A DNA stretch of 64,000 bases from Sipunculus nudus (Eukaryota > Annelida > Sipuncula > Golfingiida > Sipunculidae). The stretch spans positions 35,976,164-36,040,163 of the forward strand of contig CM049315.1 in the NCBI GenBank assembly GCA_026874595.1, in the 5' to 3' direction. The notes beneath the pieces were generated by a model, which saw only the letters and a list, made by a program, of their open reading frames with translations, had not been told where the DNA came from and did no database searches. Of the stretch, positions 13,841-26,300 are shown piece by piece (the stretch's first letter is position 1; every line of letters starts with the position of its first letter). Made by a program: the position numbers and the translations under genes.

Positions 13841-14215
13841 CCGGCTTCTGTGGCTCAAGGATAGAGCCCAGGATTCAAAGCTTGGAGCTCTTTAGTCAAA
13901 TCTCAGTCAAGGCGGTAAGAATTTTCACGGTCGGCCCCCACCCAGGTTGAGCACTCTGCAGGCCTAGTGGCGAGTCTATGCCCAACAGTCGCGTTTCAGT
14001 CACAAACGAGTGCGCCTTTCGGGGGTCTGTCGGTGTTATAATACAGCAATGGAGATGACACACAGCCAGGTCCCGAAGGAGTGACAGGCCAAGCCTGGTT
14101 GACACCAGGATTATCGCGTGTAAACCCCCATCACGAAGTCCGAAACGGGGATGGAATTCTGAAGATGTACATAATACATTGTTAAGCAAGGACTAAGAAA
14201 TTAAGGTGGTTACCT
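13841..14215 (+). repeat. Second tRNA-derived SINE with the same core (copy 62195-62460)
   Basis: The head GGCTTCTGTGGCTCAAGGAT then AGAGC resembles a tRNA 5' half. The middle has CACCCAGGTTGAGC, CTGCAGGCCTA and ACGAGTGCGCCTTTCGGGGG, which match the core of the SINE at 297-640. It ends near GGTGGTTACCTCCACC. The right copy lacks about 100 bases of the middle. Confidence 0.7.
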
Positions 14216-14280
14216 CCACCAAAAAGAAAAGAAAAAAGTAATAGGATATGCATGAACAAGTTTCCTAGATGACTCACGTT

Positions 14281-16322
14281 TATAAAACCGCCACGTTTCC
14301 GTCCATGATTTTTTGGGTAATGTTATTGTCCGTCGTTCGTCCGTCCCTCTCTCTGTCTCTCTGTCCGCCTGTCCTTCTGTTAACAGGGCACAAATTGTAA
14401 CCGCGGGACCTGGAACATGTCAATGAACATCCATGTTGGTTCTAAATCTCCATGGAAACTTGAATTTAGGTCATGGTGACCTATATACTGCAAGCTACAG
14501 GCAAAAAAACATGATTTTAAACACCCAGACATGGCACAAAACTCTAATGTTGGAATTAAAATCTTCTAACTTGTCATCCAAGGAGGTCTTAGAAAACACC
14601 CAGGACGCCACTGCGACTTTTATTCTCTGAGTTACGGGGTCCGTTATTTCACCCCAGAATGATTAAAATTCTTATACAAAAGGTCTAGTATCTGAATAAC
14701 TAATACACTGAATGCCATGATTCTTTCCATGCATATTGATCATGTAGTGTTACTAATTTTTCAGTATTTTTTTCTATTTGAGACATTCAAATGATCGAAG
14801 CAGTCCGGCCGTTAACAGGGCACAAACTATAAGCGTTAGACCTAGAATCTTCAAACTGTACATCCGGGAAGGTATTAGGCAAATCTTCAAGGAATTATGA
14901 AACTAGGTCATGGTGACCTATATTTTGCAAACTCCTTGCCGAAAACAAGATTTTGAGTATTTAGTTGGTCAGACGGGTTACAAATAGTACCTGTTATGCC
15001 TAGAATCTTGTAAGGCAAGATCTAGGGAGGTTCTGGCCACATCTACTTGAAAAGGTAAAGGTAGCTTGTAAAGGTAGTGGGTTTCACCGACCATGTAAGC
15101 CTCATACGACTTTTCACTTTGCGTTCCGGCTTTTTTCGGCTTGTTCATTCCTGTAGCTTTTTCTCGTCTCTTGCAAGCATACAAATCAGCAGCCATTACA
15201 GGCGCTGAAATGGCATTCCTTCTACACTCCCTGTCACCCATTATCAGTACCCATTCACTTCTGGGTCTAGAGAGCGCACCCTTGTAGTAAAGACTTTGGC
15301 TAGGAGTCTCAGTGCACACGGCGGTCAGAGCGGGATGCGGAACCACAACGTTTTGGTAAGACCGGCCTAGTCGATACAATCGACTCAATTCCTCCGACTA
15401 ACAAAGCCATCAAACTTGTTCTTGCTGTGTTGCAACACTAAAAAGAAACACTGCCACTTCTCTTGAAATTATATAACTAACAATATAATTATATAATGAC
15501 TATTTCATCAACTGTGAAGGTCAACCGGATGTAGGACGGTCAGCGCCACACAGCCCGGCCAAACTTTATTATTGACGCCAGCAGAACTGGTTGGTTTATC
15601 CCAGAAATTTTCTCCAAACCAACATGGTTCTATAGGTCATTGTCTATTGCGCTCTTCCAGTTAGTTAATAATATCCTGATTTAATTAGGCCTAATATTAT
15701 TCGGCCCTTCCAAATGTTAAAATCGTTGAGACTTTAAACAGTATAAGTCTCATACTAAGTGGTATGTTTTACATTTACCGCTAATCAGCCCATCGCTCCT
15801 CAAAATTGGCTTTTTTAAACAAAATGTAACAACAATCTGGCTCAGTAAGTCAGCCTGGCCTACGGTGAAATTCATTAAACACGGAACAATAGCAGTAAAA
15901 AAGTAATACGTGTACCTGATGGCTGAAACAATCTTGAAGATTCGTGTGTTTGCGATCTTTACTGATGGATCTAGAACCTTGTAATATGACATTTAAAGAA
16001 TGTCCTTGCCAAGTCTCCTTTGATTCCTGAAATTAAGTTCCTGTGACCTGTATTTTGTGGGCTATAGGAAAACCAATTAGTTCTGATAAAGTCAGATGGG
16101 CACAATTCAATACGGTTGGACCTAGAACCTAACTTAAAATACAAGGAGGTCCTGGGCAAATCTCCTTCAACACTTGAGATCAGGTCATTATGATTTTATT
16201 TCAGTAAGCTATGAGCGGAAAACCTAATTCTGAGTACCCAAAAGTCCGAAAGTGAACAGATTTCAACTGTTGGATCTGATGTCTTTCTCATTGTAAATGG
16301 ATGTAATTGTAATCTCTCCTTG
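14281..16322 (+). repeat. Degenerate dispersed repeat with AGGTCA palindromes (right copy 62515-63648)
   Basis: A unit of roughly 100-400 bp recurs with the phrases 'gacctagaa', 'ggcaaatcttc', 'aggtcatggtgacct' and 'attttgcaa'. Perfect AGGTCATGGTGACCT occurs at 14468-14482 and 14905-14919, and in the right copy at 62696-62710 and 63131-63145. Weaker versions are near 16177 and 63507. I see no protein-coding content. The short ORFs here (14433-14630, 15971-16159, 62504-62707) are within the repeat. Confidence 0.65.
15007..15913. mobile_element. 907-bp insertion present only in the left copy
   Basis: Flanking bases TAGAAT (15001-15006) and ACCTGATGGCTG (15914 on) are adjacent in the right copy near 63235, so this block was inserted left or deleted right. 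It contains a 136-codon minus-strand ORF (14978-15388) with Lys/Arg-rich middle that I do not recognise. No clear terminal repeats or target duplication are visible. Confidence 0.5.
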
Positions 16323-18344
16323 CCTTCTGTTTTACGGCCATTTGTATTGCCTAACATAACAAAAATTCATAAAATTTTAAAATTTTTAACTGTCATGATT
16401 AGGTAAATCACAAAATGTCTAGTACATAAACATAGAATATTTCACCCCATAAGATTTTAGCAGCTTGTGTCAAATACATGCCTCATAAATATCTAATGTC
16501 AAAATAATACAACTTGAGCAAATATACAAGAGTTGTAATACTAATGTTTTTTAGAACACAGTATTTTATAGCTTATTCGCATGCCTGTTTTCATAAATAT
16601 ATGTTCCTGAGAAAAGTACAAAGAAGATAAAATAAATATTAACACCGAACTTACTTACTCGTGTAAAATGAAAACCCAATTTAAAAAGTCTATACATTTT
16701 TGTGGCAGTTTAGCAAATTACCTTTAAGTTTAACTTTGGTGACACATTGCAAGTCTGTTATTGTTAATGAATTAATTACTTGCACCATAAATTTTGTAAT
16801 GCACATAATAAGAAGAAATGTACACATATAAGAATGAGGATTACAGAGTTTGATAAACAAGATATGTGTTGATATGTAATGAACAAAAATGCTCAAATAT
16901 AGTTTTTCTTAGCAATTATGTCATCCACCTCAATACATGCATAAATTTATGGTGGAAGATGACAATATGAGCCAATAAATTTGACTTAGGAGACACAAAT
17001 TCACATGGACTCTCAAACAAGACCACTTGACGGTTCTATCACTTCCGCCGTCAATTATTCATGTATATCATTCCGTGAAGACTATCAAATAAGCAAGTAC
17101 TGATTTCCACTCTCCCAAGGAGTTGGTAGATGGAACGGAGGAGTGTTTGTAAGATATTCATTTACAGAAAGATATTCATTTACAGAAGCTCTTTAGGATA
17201 ATGACTATGTTGATGAATATATATGAAATAACAAACTAATGTTATTAGGCTTACCTTTGAGATGCATATTTATCTAATCAGTACAGTGAAAACGGTCTTA
17301 AAATACACAATGTTACATTTATAGTTTTAATTTTTTGTTTAATCAAAATTTTCCACCTTTTTGACACCACAGTAACATCACTGAAAATGCTTAAGGTGAA
17401 ATAAGTGGTATAGTAAATTACTGAAACGATCTACTAGGGTACAGGTGCCTGTCCAATTTAACTGTCTGGGCTTTACCTGGTATTCTAAGCCAAGAGCCGA
17501 TAGCACCAGTGTGAGCTCATGGACAAAAAATCAGAGCTCACTAATGAGGTGCCAACAGCCTACTGATAAAAAATCTTAGCCAGTTATCAAGTACAGTCTA
17601 GCCTCTTTCATTTGCCCCTTGTTCATTCGCCATTTCCTTACTACTTATTTACCTCATTCATTTGCCAGCCTCGCTATCCGCTATCCGCCAGGAGCTTTTT
17701 TTTTACCCAAATGTGCTAGATTCCCTTGATCATACGCCAACTTCATGATTCCAGCTTAAGACAAGTCGGTAATATTTCGTCAAGCCTGGGTGTTCACGCC
17801 TGAGCTCAGCTGACCCGGCCGCGTCTTTGTGTACAACATGTGACGCCTCACTCTTGTGGATCAAGTGCCCGGTGCCACTGATTAATTAATGAATTACACC
17901 CCTTGAGTTGTTTGGGGACAGCTGTCATCAGCTGAGTGACCAGTGTTAATTTCACACATAGAGTTGTATGGATAGGTTTCATTTAATAAGGAAAAACAAA
18001 TTAGTAGTTTTGAACAATTAACACATTAACAGGTCCGTACCCGGACGCATTGGCCACTAGCTATTGGTCCGGCACAGTGTGTGGGCCGGACGCGTGAACA
18101 CAGGGCCATTGCTCCGGCATTGGCCCAGCGAGCCGGCATTGTTACGGCCCTGATACGGCCGGGCTTGTGACCAGCCAAGCTATAGCTCCGACTCTAATTT
18201 GTCTGGACTGCCGACCTGTCCACTTCTGCTGTTCCGTTATCCCCTCTTTGTTAAGACATTTATGTTTTTTGCCTGACAAGTGCTGTCAGAGCTGGTGGTC
18301 CGTCACTTTAATAAAATAAGTCGAGCTTGCCGCTTATATAATTT
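16323..18344. other. Intergenic, no gene seen
   Basis: The sequence is AT-rich with scattered short ORFs (for example 16690-16896) lacking any family pattern. A GC-richer patch at 18030-18200 repeats GGCCATTG and CCGGCATTG, a small local duplication. Confidence 0.5.
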
Positions 18345-19270
18345 TTAAGATAGCAACGGGTCCGTCACTTGCTTCAATTGGGCCCCTACTAGTACCATTA
18401 ATAATGTTACGTCTCTGGACTGCCGGAACCGGAACAAACATCTATCACAAAAAACACAGTTTTCACACTGTTCTTTAAGGGCTGTATGACACATTTTGCA
18501 ATGCCAGACTGGGTGTTTTCTTATAGTTTTTTTCAGCTGTTGTATTTCTTTCCATGCTACTGGTGTGAAATTACTTTTTACACTGTTCACAGATACAGAA
18601 TCCTCCAGCAGTGCATGTGAAACACATGTTCTGAGGTCTTTCTTTTTTAGTTTTCTATTAGTTTCATTGCATGCCTTGCTGCGTCTTCATCAACTTGTAA
18701 TGACACAGTGACTGCAAAGATCAGAAATATAAATTTTGTGTATATGTTTGTATGTATTTTTTTTCAGCTGGAAATGACTCAAACATTTTAAAATACTAAC
18801 CAATAAAGACACTTTAGGTTATCAGTAACAAGAAAAAATTATAAAAAAACAAGGACATAATTAAACAATAACTGGTTTCAGTGTTTTTTCCCCACAAATT
18901 ATGATTTTTGTTAAATTGAGAAACAAGTTCTTACTCATTTTCTTTTCATCAGTGGGCCTCCTCACAAAGGGCAGCTAGGCGAAGCGAGGCTTCTTCGTTG
19001 GAAGTCCTATAACTCTTTTTTACCACCTTTAGGTCTTCCTCTTTTCCGAAGCACTGGAGGCAGTTTGATCAGCCGTAAGTCTGAATAAAAGAAATGCACA
19101 TTATAAGCAAGAAGATCTTGTTGATGTATGAGTTCTTACTTTTGCTTTTCCTTACCATAAAATGAATAGGGATATATAATCTTTTTCTTAAAAGATATAT
19201 ATATATATAAATATTCTGAAAAAAAACTTTTAAAGAAAACTAGTTTCTGGTTAGTAAAAATGAAACCTAC

Positions 19271-20040
19271 CAGTAACATTGATGTCTTGGTGCGTCTGTT
19301 GCAGTTCCTCTGTTTTTTTTTTCAGTAGACTTTGCTGTCACATCAACACTTGTTCTTGGTACATTGCCTGTAAAAGAAGCAAGAGAGGCATGAAATGACC
19401 ATTACTGACAAATACCTGAAATCCAAGAGAATCGTAATTCAAACCGACACATCATACCAATAAGATGATTTGTTACTTTTTCTTTTCCTTATCATAATTG
19501 TGTACTTTGTCTATAACCTTTATCATTAAAAGATATGTGAAAAAATTATGCTACAAAAAAAGGAAACTTTTAGATAACACTAGTTTCTTGTTAGTAAAAA
19601 TGAAACCTACTAGTAACACTGATGTCTTGGTGCGTCTCTTGCAGTTCCTCTGTGTTCTCAGTAGACTCTGTTGTCTCATCAACACTGGTCCTTAGGACAT
19701 TGCCTGTAAAAAGAAACAAGAGAGGTATGAAATGACCATTACTGAGAAATACCTGAAATCCATGAGGATCGTAATTCAAACCGACACTTATCATACCAAT
19801 AAGATGATTTGTTACTTTTTCTTTTCCTTATCATAAATGTGTATTTTGTCTATAACCTTTATCATTAAAAGACATGTGAAAAAATATGCTACAAAAAAGG
19901 AAACTTTTAAATAACACTAGTTTCTTGTTAGTAAAAATAAAACCTACCAGCCACACTGATGTCTTGGTGTGTCTGTTGCAGTTCCTCTGTATTCTCAGTA
20001 GACTCTGCTATCTCATCAACACTTGACCTAACGACACTGC
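19271..20040 (-). repeat. Tandem triplication of a 93-nt exon (unit about 337 bp)
   Basis: Three exon-intron units lie head to tail at 336-337 bp spacing: exons 19948-20040, 19611-19703 and 19271-19367. Each follows TTACAG and ends before GTAGGTTT. Each codes a Glu/Ser/Thr-rich acidic segment, such as SSVDEIAESTENTEELQQ then THQDIS. The first two are 93 nt and phase 1. The third is 97 nt through expansion of a T-run (A-run on the coding strand) and would shift the frame. Confidence 0.8.
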
Positions 20041-20242
20041 CTGTAAAAAAGACAAGAGAGGTATGAAATGACTGTGACTTTGGTTATATCATTTTTAAAA
20101 ATCACATTCATATTTTTGTAAACTTGTGTTTTCAATCATATCACCTAATTCCAATATAATGTTCTACCCTATGCTTTTTCTACGTCATCTTGTAAAAGTT
20201 ATTAAATGATAAATATTTGTTCTATACATTAATAAAAATTAC

Positions 20243-20994
20243 CTGAAACACGTGTAGCCCTTCTTTCATGCAGATTCTGAAGAGAAGCAAGCCTTGACTC
20301 AAACTTCTCCATACCGACCTCTGCAGCAAGTGAGGCTAGTGCTGTGGCAATCCGCATGGCTTTATTATACTTCTGATGGCTGCTGAGCCGGGTTCTTCTG
20401 GTTAACTCCAGGGGAGTGACACTAAGTGAGTTGTGGGTTTCAACTTGGGCTTTCTGTCCTTGAGATTCAGCAAGGTAACTCAGAGTCCAGCGGTCCAGCA
20501 CTAAATCCAATAGATTAACCTGCAGACCCTCTTTTTTATGAACACAAAACATGTGCTGACATGGCAATGTCATTGAACTACGGAAGCTGCATGTACAGGA
20601 ATGAGCGGTCACAGAGAGCAACTCCCCACTTGCTCTAACACTCCGGTTTCCCCTACAACACTCTAAAACCACTTTCTGAGAAAGTTCCAATTGTTGACAA
20701 ACCTGCCTCGCAGCATATGGGGTAAGCACATTATTTATTTCTTCAGCCTGTGGATTACTTGCAGCTCTTCTCTTCGCCATCGCCACCACAGAGTTGTGGC
20801 TTCTCTCTTTCCTTAGCACTGTCACAATGGAAATAAAATTCCGAAAGAAATGTTCAAGTTTTGCATGCTTGCTGCAGACACTCTTGATCTTCGAATTGAT
20901 ACTTTCTATGCGATTGTTTGTCGTTTCCCCAAGGGTTAGAAAAAGATCCCAGTAAATGTATCATCATCCCCTTTGAAGACCTCAACGGTTGAAC
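20243..20994 (-). pseudogene. SWIM zinc-finger exon
   Basis: The exon has acceptor TTTTGATAG and donor GTAATT. The N-terminal part reads STVEVFKGDDDTFTGIFF, then hits a stop one base out of frame before LTLGETTNNRIESINSKIKS. One more T in the TTTTT run would restore the frame. The SWIM motif CxC..CxH is CTC at the start and CQH at the end, with 12 residues between (20545-20610 region). The longest open part is 20229-20825. Whether the T-run is a true mutation or a sequencing error decides if this exon is alive. Confidence 0.75.
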
Positions 20995-21583
20995 CTATCA
21001 AAAGAATAAGAATATCAATGATTTTCAGATATGGAATTATGTATTATATTAAAATCACACAATATTTTTTTGAGTAAACACACACACACAAAATGGGTAA
21101 CAACAGGCCTATGGAAAAATCTAGAAGTAGTGCAAAATAATGCGATGCACAGTTTGTTCCACTGCGATTAAATAACCTTGTTGTTAAATGGTTGGTACTC
21201 TGTGGAACCAGCCAGGTACACCTATAAGAGAGTTCTGTAAATAAATCTAAATTAACAAAAGACAGAAGGTGATCTAGTATAACATAAATCCACTTGGCCT
21301 CTGGACTGAGCAGGGTGTGTTCCCTAACATGTTAGATATATCAGCTTTATTGGGCTAGCAAGCAAACAATGCTATCAGAACATGATAAATTTTCCCATGA
21401 CACTGTAAAGATTACTTAACATTATATATTTAAGAGACACTACACTTCCAATGTTTGGTACATTATCTTAATATTTAGAATCAATCTTGCCTTGAATAAA
21501 TTCAGAGATCTGATAATGGGAAAAAAGAGAAACATTGCTCTCACCTTTGACACAGTGACACGGGTGAATGTGTTGCTCATTAA

Positions 21584-22583
21584 AGCGGGGCTCACACTAC
21601 AGACTTAAGTCAGCCAACACCAGTCTTCATACAGAAATCTGCTTGTGTGAACCGGTCAAAGACATACGTTGGACATGTAACTGATACTTTCCCTGATGTC
21701 GGGGAGGAATAGAGCTTAGTCCTATTCTCACCGACACAACTAGTGAAAAATAATACCTTAATGAGGTTTTAATGAGTTACAAGGCACAGATCTACTGTGT
21801 GTACAGCCAAAACGGGAAGATAGAGCCAAAATTGTGAAATTAGAGGTAATATTAAGACCAGCAGTTTGTATTTTTAAAGTCTTTGGCATTATTATATTAA
21901 TCATTGATATTTGATATTGTTTCCTATTTATTCAGGATAAGATTTAAGAATTGATAAAAAGTTACATAAGTTTATGAAAGTGATCTGTGGTGAATAAAAA
22001 TTTAGAGAGGAACAGTTATAAACAATCACTGACAAACATTTAATTTTAAGCTACACTTTACTGCTTTCTATAAGAAATAATATATATATATATATATATA
22101 CATAGATAAGTATATGGTTAGAACATATTTCAGCTGATTATCTTCATTTACTACTGTATAATAATGCAATTACTTTGAAAATTCTGGTTAACATTTTTGT
22201 ATACATGTCTGTGTAATAAAGTGAAATTCTCATCAACTCAGCATTCCATTACACTATTATTCTTTTTTTTAAATACGTGATTTATAAATTTAAATTTCCT
22301 GTAAAATTATCTCCATACCATATCACCGTTTTCAGATCATTATACTGCCATTCGCACTCTAAGTAGGCCTAATTTTGAAACATTTAATTTTGCCAAGATG
22401 TATTAACATATTTTATCTGTTCTATTTACTTCATCTAATTTTAACTCATACCAAATGGGATATACACATGCATGTCCACTGACACAAATCTGCAGTCTGA
22501 AAACAGTCTGAGTCTGCTTGCAGACTCGTTAAGTGACCACTGGCCAGGGTCTGCAAGCACATGTCTGTAGTGTGAACCCAGCT
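21584..22583. mobile_element. 1,000-bp non-autonomous TIR DNA transposon
   Basis: Terminal inverted repeats of 21 bp match at 19 positions (left AGCGGGGCTCACACTACAGA, right inverse AGCTGGGTTCACACTACAGA). The left flank is TTAA; the right flank is TTAC, consistent with a degraded TTAA target duplication. It interrupts a ZSWIM-like exon: the coding text before and after joins as VLTHG / FNEQHIHPC, as in relatives. I see no transposase inside. The TTAA target would fit piggyBac- or Kolobok-like elements, but the family is unproven. Confidence 0.7.
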
Positions 22584-23341
22584 TACCATGTGTCAAAACC
22601 AGAAACTGCTTGTCGTTATTAAGGGCAAGCTTAATCCCAGCCTTGCACTCTTGTTTTATGGTCCTACAAGAAATAAATATGAAAGTAAAGATTTTTAAAA
22701 TACAAAATTGGTACGGCTTAGCAGCCATTGTGTAATAGGATCCATTCTCACTTTAAGCAACCATGACGTCATGAAGCAACCAGAATTCTTAACAATTAAA
22801 TCAAAGCAAACTCATTATGAGATATCCAATACTAACCAATAATATCACATGAGTTTTAGACTTAAGCTCATCAACACACTGTCTTTACACATAAAGTATT
22901 GTTAACCAGCAAGTTGGTAATTGGTCTTAAAAATAATGAAGATTGCAAATTATATTCTAAAGAGAATTTAGCAAGGATTTTATACTGTTATGCAGGAATA
23001 TTATCCCTGCCACCAGTTTTGTCTTTATATATGTGTGTATAAAGCCGGGTTTTCTCCTGCCGACAGTTTAGCCAGTTTACATAACAGCCGGCAGTTTAGC
23101 CACTTTCTAAAAAAATCGAAATGAATAGTTCCTGATGTATGTACAAATGACAAAACATTGGTGAGCTTATATAAAACATACCAATTCTTAAAACCAATAC
23201 GAATTCACAATCGTTCGGAGAAAAGCAAATGTGCACTTACCGCTGGCATGGGCGAGTTCCTTGTCCTTTACTTTTGTATTTCTTGCCACCACAGGCGCAT
23301 GTGAAGTGCATGGTGTAGTATTTGAGACCATTGTTTGCTCC

Positions 23342-26300
23342 CTAATCTTTATACCTGACATGACGACGATGTATTCTGGTTCGCTGCTTTTCCTCCAAAT
23401 CCAACAGCGTTAATGGGTGCTCTCTTTTAAACGCTGGCAGCCTGTTAACAGCAATTTCAGCGGGAGAATCTCGGCGCCAGCACTCAGACAGGCTTACAAA
23501 CAGCCAGGCTAAACATACAGACCGCGGTTTCCGGTGACCTGCGCAAACGTTGCGCAAACGTGCTCTGCGCATATAAACCGGATAGAGTGCGGAAAAATAG
23601 CTGTACGGGAGATAGCGTCATATCGACCATCTGGCATTACGACCAGATTACTAGCGCCAGAGTGTCATGACATCTATGTCTGAGGATCGCATTAATGAAG
23701 ATGCAAATATTTTCGTCATTTCTGACAATGCTTCATGGCCTACAGGTACACTGTCAATCAACATAAACCAGGCCAATTGTTGGCATATTTTGTGTATTTT
23801 CTAATAATACCAAACATGAGCGAGAAAAGTTCCGTTTTAATCCAGCACATTAGTAAACCCTTTGGCGTCTTTGTTGAATTTATGATCGCATGAACACAAG
23901 TATGGCTCGCACGGGTTACAGGACGCAGGCAGCTTGCAGGCAATACAGGAAATATCCCGTCCATTGAGACGGTGTTTCAGTTTTGGTTGTGAGCTCACAT
24001 GTATACTATTGTGTAAATTCATTATTTTTAGCATAATATTGAAATTATGGGCCGTTTACCACGATATGAATGCAATCTGATGCAAGACTACTGCGATACA
24101 TTCCTAGATATAACTTGACTCACGGCCCGAGTAGGTTTACTAGCCCAATTATCCGATTGCCTACTGTGTCGGGTTGTCACGGCTATACGGGAGGCTTCAC
24201 GGAACCGGAGCTCTAGACACTTCGAAAAAAAAGCAATTTTTAAACTACCTTTATCTCTGGAAAGAATGAACACCCAAGTTCTGGTCACTATAACTGCCAA
24301 AATACTCCAGACTTTACCACCTTTTGTCATAAGGGGGAGTGGAAATAAGCAATCCTTATTTCCACTCCCGGGAAGAGGAAATAAGGCCTGCTATCAAATA
24401 ACATGGGTAATTACTATCCTTTATGACATTGTCATTAATTATTATCACTTACCCAGAACACTGATGGGTGACGGTTTCCTGCCCAGGCTGACAGGGTTTT
24501 AGAACCGCGAGTAGTTCATTTTGTGGTTGCTTTTATAACGGCACCATCACAAGTACGTGTGAAGTTTCTCTGCTGCGTTCCGTTCACTTCAAACAACTCA
24601 ACCGTGAGCTGACCTGATGTTTGTGTTTGATTCGGTCACATGATCTGTCTTTCTTACTCCACTACAGAAGAGCAATAAGGTCCTGGTCCAAATAGGCCGG
24701 TGCAGTCTGAGGTGCGGGGGGGGGGGGGGGGGGGGCTGGGCAGATTTCTCACACTTTTCTCATAATTAGTTTCATTTGATTCATCCTCATTTATAAAATA
24801 ATGGCCGATACTAAGCAGTGTAATAATGAAAATATTGCATCTATCGAGAAATTAAAAAAACAGTAAACAGTGGCGGACCCAGAACCCCCACCCCCTTGAG
24901 CTGTAACTCCTCTCAAATTATATATTTCTTTTCCCATTCACTCGTCATTAATTTTCATTTTGCATATTTCTTTTTAATTCATTAGCAATTTAAACTATTA
25001 AGTTATTCGATCACAATTTATTACTTTCGTATGCATTAGCTGATATAAATGGATAGCTGTGTGATTAAGACAGCATCAGAATTTTCTATAATGAAGGATG
25101 GAGTCTTTTCGTCTTTATACTCTGCTGGGTCATAACACTGAGGAAACCACAAAATCAAGTTGCATTTTTTTCTTTAGGCACGGCCTTCCTGTTAGCCTTT
25201 GGAGTGCTAGGACTGGTATGGGGTCGAACGTGAAAACCCGATGGCTCCTCTGCTGATACCGGTACTTATACTCACGATCTGTAATCTGCTGCCCGAATCT
25301 TGTGCACTGCCTGGACCACAGATGCCAGTAAAATGCATGCAAATTTAATATAAGAATTCAACATATGAATTATTTTACTGTTAGCATTACATTTAAAAGA
25401 TGATATTTTGAAGATTATAAACGTATAATGGCATTTTCACCATAGACATCAACATGTTACAACATATTTGTACAAATATAAATATTAAATATTGAACCCC
25501 TGTAACGTTTGATTAGGGGAGGAGGACCCTCTCTCATACCCTCCCCATGTACTTTTCATTAACTGAAATAAAAACAAATATTTATAATTTTCATAGCCTG
25601 AAAATATATTTCGTAATGATATAAACACACAGACATGTGTATATATATTCAACAAAAAAATCGTTTAAAGAACTTAGTTTTCATAAATCTCGCCAACCGC
25701 CAACCCAGTATTGCCCCCCCCCCCCCCCCCCGTTCTGGAATTTCTCCCACTGCCAAAACATGCATATATGCACACCTGGTTCATGTTTTGGCGTGCATGA
25801 TGATGGCTCGAATTGCGCAGACTCGGGCTCACAGAGTACGACTCTGGTGTTTCGGAATAGTTTGAGTCAAAATCTTCATTAAAATGCACCGGGTCTTCTA
25901 AATATACCAGCGGCATAGGTTTAAATGTAGCAAAGAGGACAATGTAGTCCGTTCAACTATTCGAAAAGAATTGTTTCAAGGTAAGATACATAGGCCTAAG
26001 CATGGGTGTTTTTGTGGTGAGGACTTCACGGTATAAGTAACATTTTGCAAGCATGCGCATGTGAAATGTTAACAGAATGTGTTTCCTTGAAATGTAACAA
26101 AATTTATTTCTAAGTTTGGCAGTAGAGACAAGTAGTCCCGGTCGTGTCCCAGTGCCCCTAACGGAAGAGGTTTATTTACAGTAGAATCTACATATAGCGG
26201 AAGGTTGCATGATGGGTGGAGTTGGACATTGCTTCAACCTCAATCACATGCAGATATTTACTCATGTAATTATTTTTGTATATGAAGAAAATTTACGCAT

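Larger units (their letters stand above)
5195..16322 (+). repeat. Segmental duplication, left copy (matches 53549-63648)
   Basis: Thr-rich exon, stalk, tail exons, 3' flank and a following SINE plus dispersed repeat all recur in the same order and strand at 53549-63648, about 48 kb away. Divergence is a few per cent, far more than between the two left tandem copies. Homology stops near 16322 and 63648 (after AATCTCTCCTTG). The left copy has about 907 extra bases at 15007-15913. Confidence 0.9.
18345..23341 (-). pseudogene. Broken ZSWIM-type (SWIM zinc finger, AT-hook) gene of transposon ancestry
   Basis: Read on the minus strand: 23241-23341 (YYTMHFTCACGGKKYKSKG..RP), 21545-22663 (TIKQECKAGIKLALNNDKQF then FNEQHIHPC, split by an inserted element), 20243-20994 (LGETTNNRIES, then SWIM finger CTCSF..LPCQH), three small exons (19948-20040, 19611-19703, 19271-19367), AT-hook exon 19007-19080 (RKRGRPKGGKK) and a Cys-rich CKMC..CENC..CDRC segment near 18400-18690. 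Junction phases fit where testable (CAG CG|G; AAA G|GT; GCT G|AC). The order matches MULE-related ZSWIM1/3-like proteins. The roughly 300-residue catalytic region expected before TTNNRIES is absent. There are frameshifts at a T-run near 20948 and after the AT-hook, a 4-base expansion in the 19271 exon, and a 1-kb insertion. A functional short protein using only the later exons is less likely but not excluded. Confidence 0.7.

Noticed and set aside
24717-25731. G-run and C-run as functional quadruplex sites
   Set aside because: Plain homopolymers of uncertain assembled length, with no gene nearby.
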